From Thermoprotei archaeon (GTDB taxonomy: Archaea > Thermoproteota > Methanomethylicia > Nezhaarchaeales > WYZ-LMO8), in the NCBI GenBank assembly GCA_003650865.1, contig QMSN01000068.1, positions 1-5,881 on the forward strand: DNA of 5,881 bases, given 5' to 3'. Positions 5,335 through 5,881 of the stretch are shown here, in pieces. Within the stretch, counting starts at the first letter, position 1. Every line of letters starts with the position of its first letter. Below the pieces are notes generated by a model, which made no database searches, was not told where the DNA came from, and saw nothing but the letters and a program-made list of their open reading frames with translations. Both the position numbers and the translations under genes were made by a program.

Positions 5335-5881
5335 CTAGGTTATCTGAACCTCCACGGAGACCCTGTCGCCGTCCTTTATGCCTAAGGCCTCCCTCAAGTT
5401 GACTGGCGCTATGACCTCGAGGGTGTCTATGCCGTAGTGCGTCCTCTCTATTAGGAGGACTGCTGCATTGATTCCTCTAACAGTCGCCCTAAAGGCCTTG
5501 ACCGTGCCGTAGGTCCTCCTACCATCGCTAAAGCCCTTTATCAAGATCCCAACTCTGTGGTTGAGCATCTCCCTGAAGTATAGGTCTGATGGCTCCGTGA
5601 GTTTCAAGTTGAGGGTTCCCGGATACGGGTCGAACCCCAGCTTCTCCCTTATCTGAATTCTATAGCCGTTTAGGCTCACGTAGTAAGCTCCTTCACCCAA
5701 ACCTGTGAACACCTCTCCAGTTATGACGACGCTCTTCAAAGCCTCACTTATCGAGTCATGAAGCACTACATAGACAGCTCTCAGGAGCTCAGCGCCTCTA
5801 TCCGTTATGACTATGGTCTGCCCTCTCCTAGACACGCTTCTCCTTATGTAGCCCTTAGACTCCAAGTCCAGTATCCTCCGA
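5335..5881 (-). CDS. ribK: Winged-helix / CTP-dependent riboflavin kinase (RibK/RbkR type), N-terminus outside window
   Basis: Archaeal riboflavin kinase (DUF120/COG1339 family), making FMN from riboflavin with CTP as usual donor. Numbering from the first complete codon (5878-5880), about 181 residues are visible. Residues 1-33, RRILDLESKGYIRRSVSRRGQ and onward, are the end of a winged-helix DNA-binding domain. The kinase domain follows: ITGEVFTGLGEGAYYVSL (53-70) with the glycine-rich nucleotide loop, GFDPYPGTLNLKL (82-94), IERTHYG (144-150) and NLREALGIKDGDRVSVEV at the C-terminus. The frame stays open to base 5881; a TTG at 5863-5865 is an internal leucine codon within the winged helix, not a start. 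HTH-kinase fusions of this type include RbkR proteins, which also regulate riboflavin genes; whether this one binds DNA cannot be told. About 40 N-terminal residues are probably missing. The stop is 43 bases upstream of the SRP RNA. Confidence 0.93.
   Translation of the reverse strand, partial: RRILDLESKGYIRRSVSRRGQTIVITDRGAELLRAVYVVLHDSISEALKSVVITGEVFTGLGEGAYYVSLNGYRIQIREKLGFDPYPGTLNLKLTEPSDLYFREMLNHRVGILIKGFSDGRRTYGTVKAFRATVRGINAAVLLIERTHYGIDTLEVIAPVNLREALGIKDGDRVSVEVQIT

Noticed and set aside
5863..5865. TTG as the start of the riboflavin kinase.
   Set aside because: The frame continues to the window edge, and the upstream residues RRILD complete a winged-helix motif, so this is an internal leucine codon.

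Overview
This window looks like chromosomal DNA from a thermophilic archaeon, most likely of the TACK/Thermoproteota side. The lineage call is an inference. The evidence is a complete archaeal-type 7S (SRP) RNA with helix 1 closing its two ends, a DUF120-type (CTP-dependent) riboflavin kinase carrying a winged-helix domain, a KaiC-like RecA ATPase, a TtuA/NcsA-type tRNA thiolase, heavy use of AGG/AGA (Arg) and ATA (Ile) codons, TATA-box promoters and many TTG/GTG starts. I see no mobile element, CRISPR array, tRNA or rRNA.

Layout. Positions 1-713 (minus) hold the 5' part of an HtpX-like M48 membrane zinc protease, cut by the window start. A compact divergent promoter region (714-817) separates it from a single-domain KaiC-family ATPase (818-1627, plus). 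After a 124-base convergent gap, everything else lies on the minus strand. Read in the direction of transcription (right to left): the end of a winged-helix/riboflavin kinase gene (5335-5881, N-terminus outside the window), then the SRP RNA (4967-5291) with its own TATA box, then a tight three-gene cluster. The cluster is a PDZ-containing M50 (site-2 type) membrane protease (3758-4909), an abutting TtuA/NcsA-type tRNA 2-thiolase (2819-3757), and an overlapping COG2108-type radical SAM protein (1752-2822).

How the parts fit together. SRP RNA directs membrane proteins to the translocon, and HtpX and the M50 enzyme both act on proteins in the membrane, so the window is rich in membrane-protein biogenesis and quality control. 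The thiolase and the radical SAM enzyme are both predicted Fe-S enzymes and share a 4-base stop/start overlap, which makes a joint role (possibly tRNA modification) a reasonable but unproven idea. None of the gene families is new. The points most worth a second look are the thiolase/radical SAM coupling, the inverted repeat around the M50 promoter just after the SRP RNA, the paired palindromes at the KaiC start, and a base-pair change in the conserved SRP54-binding loop.
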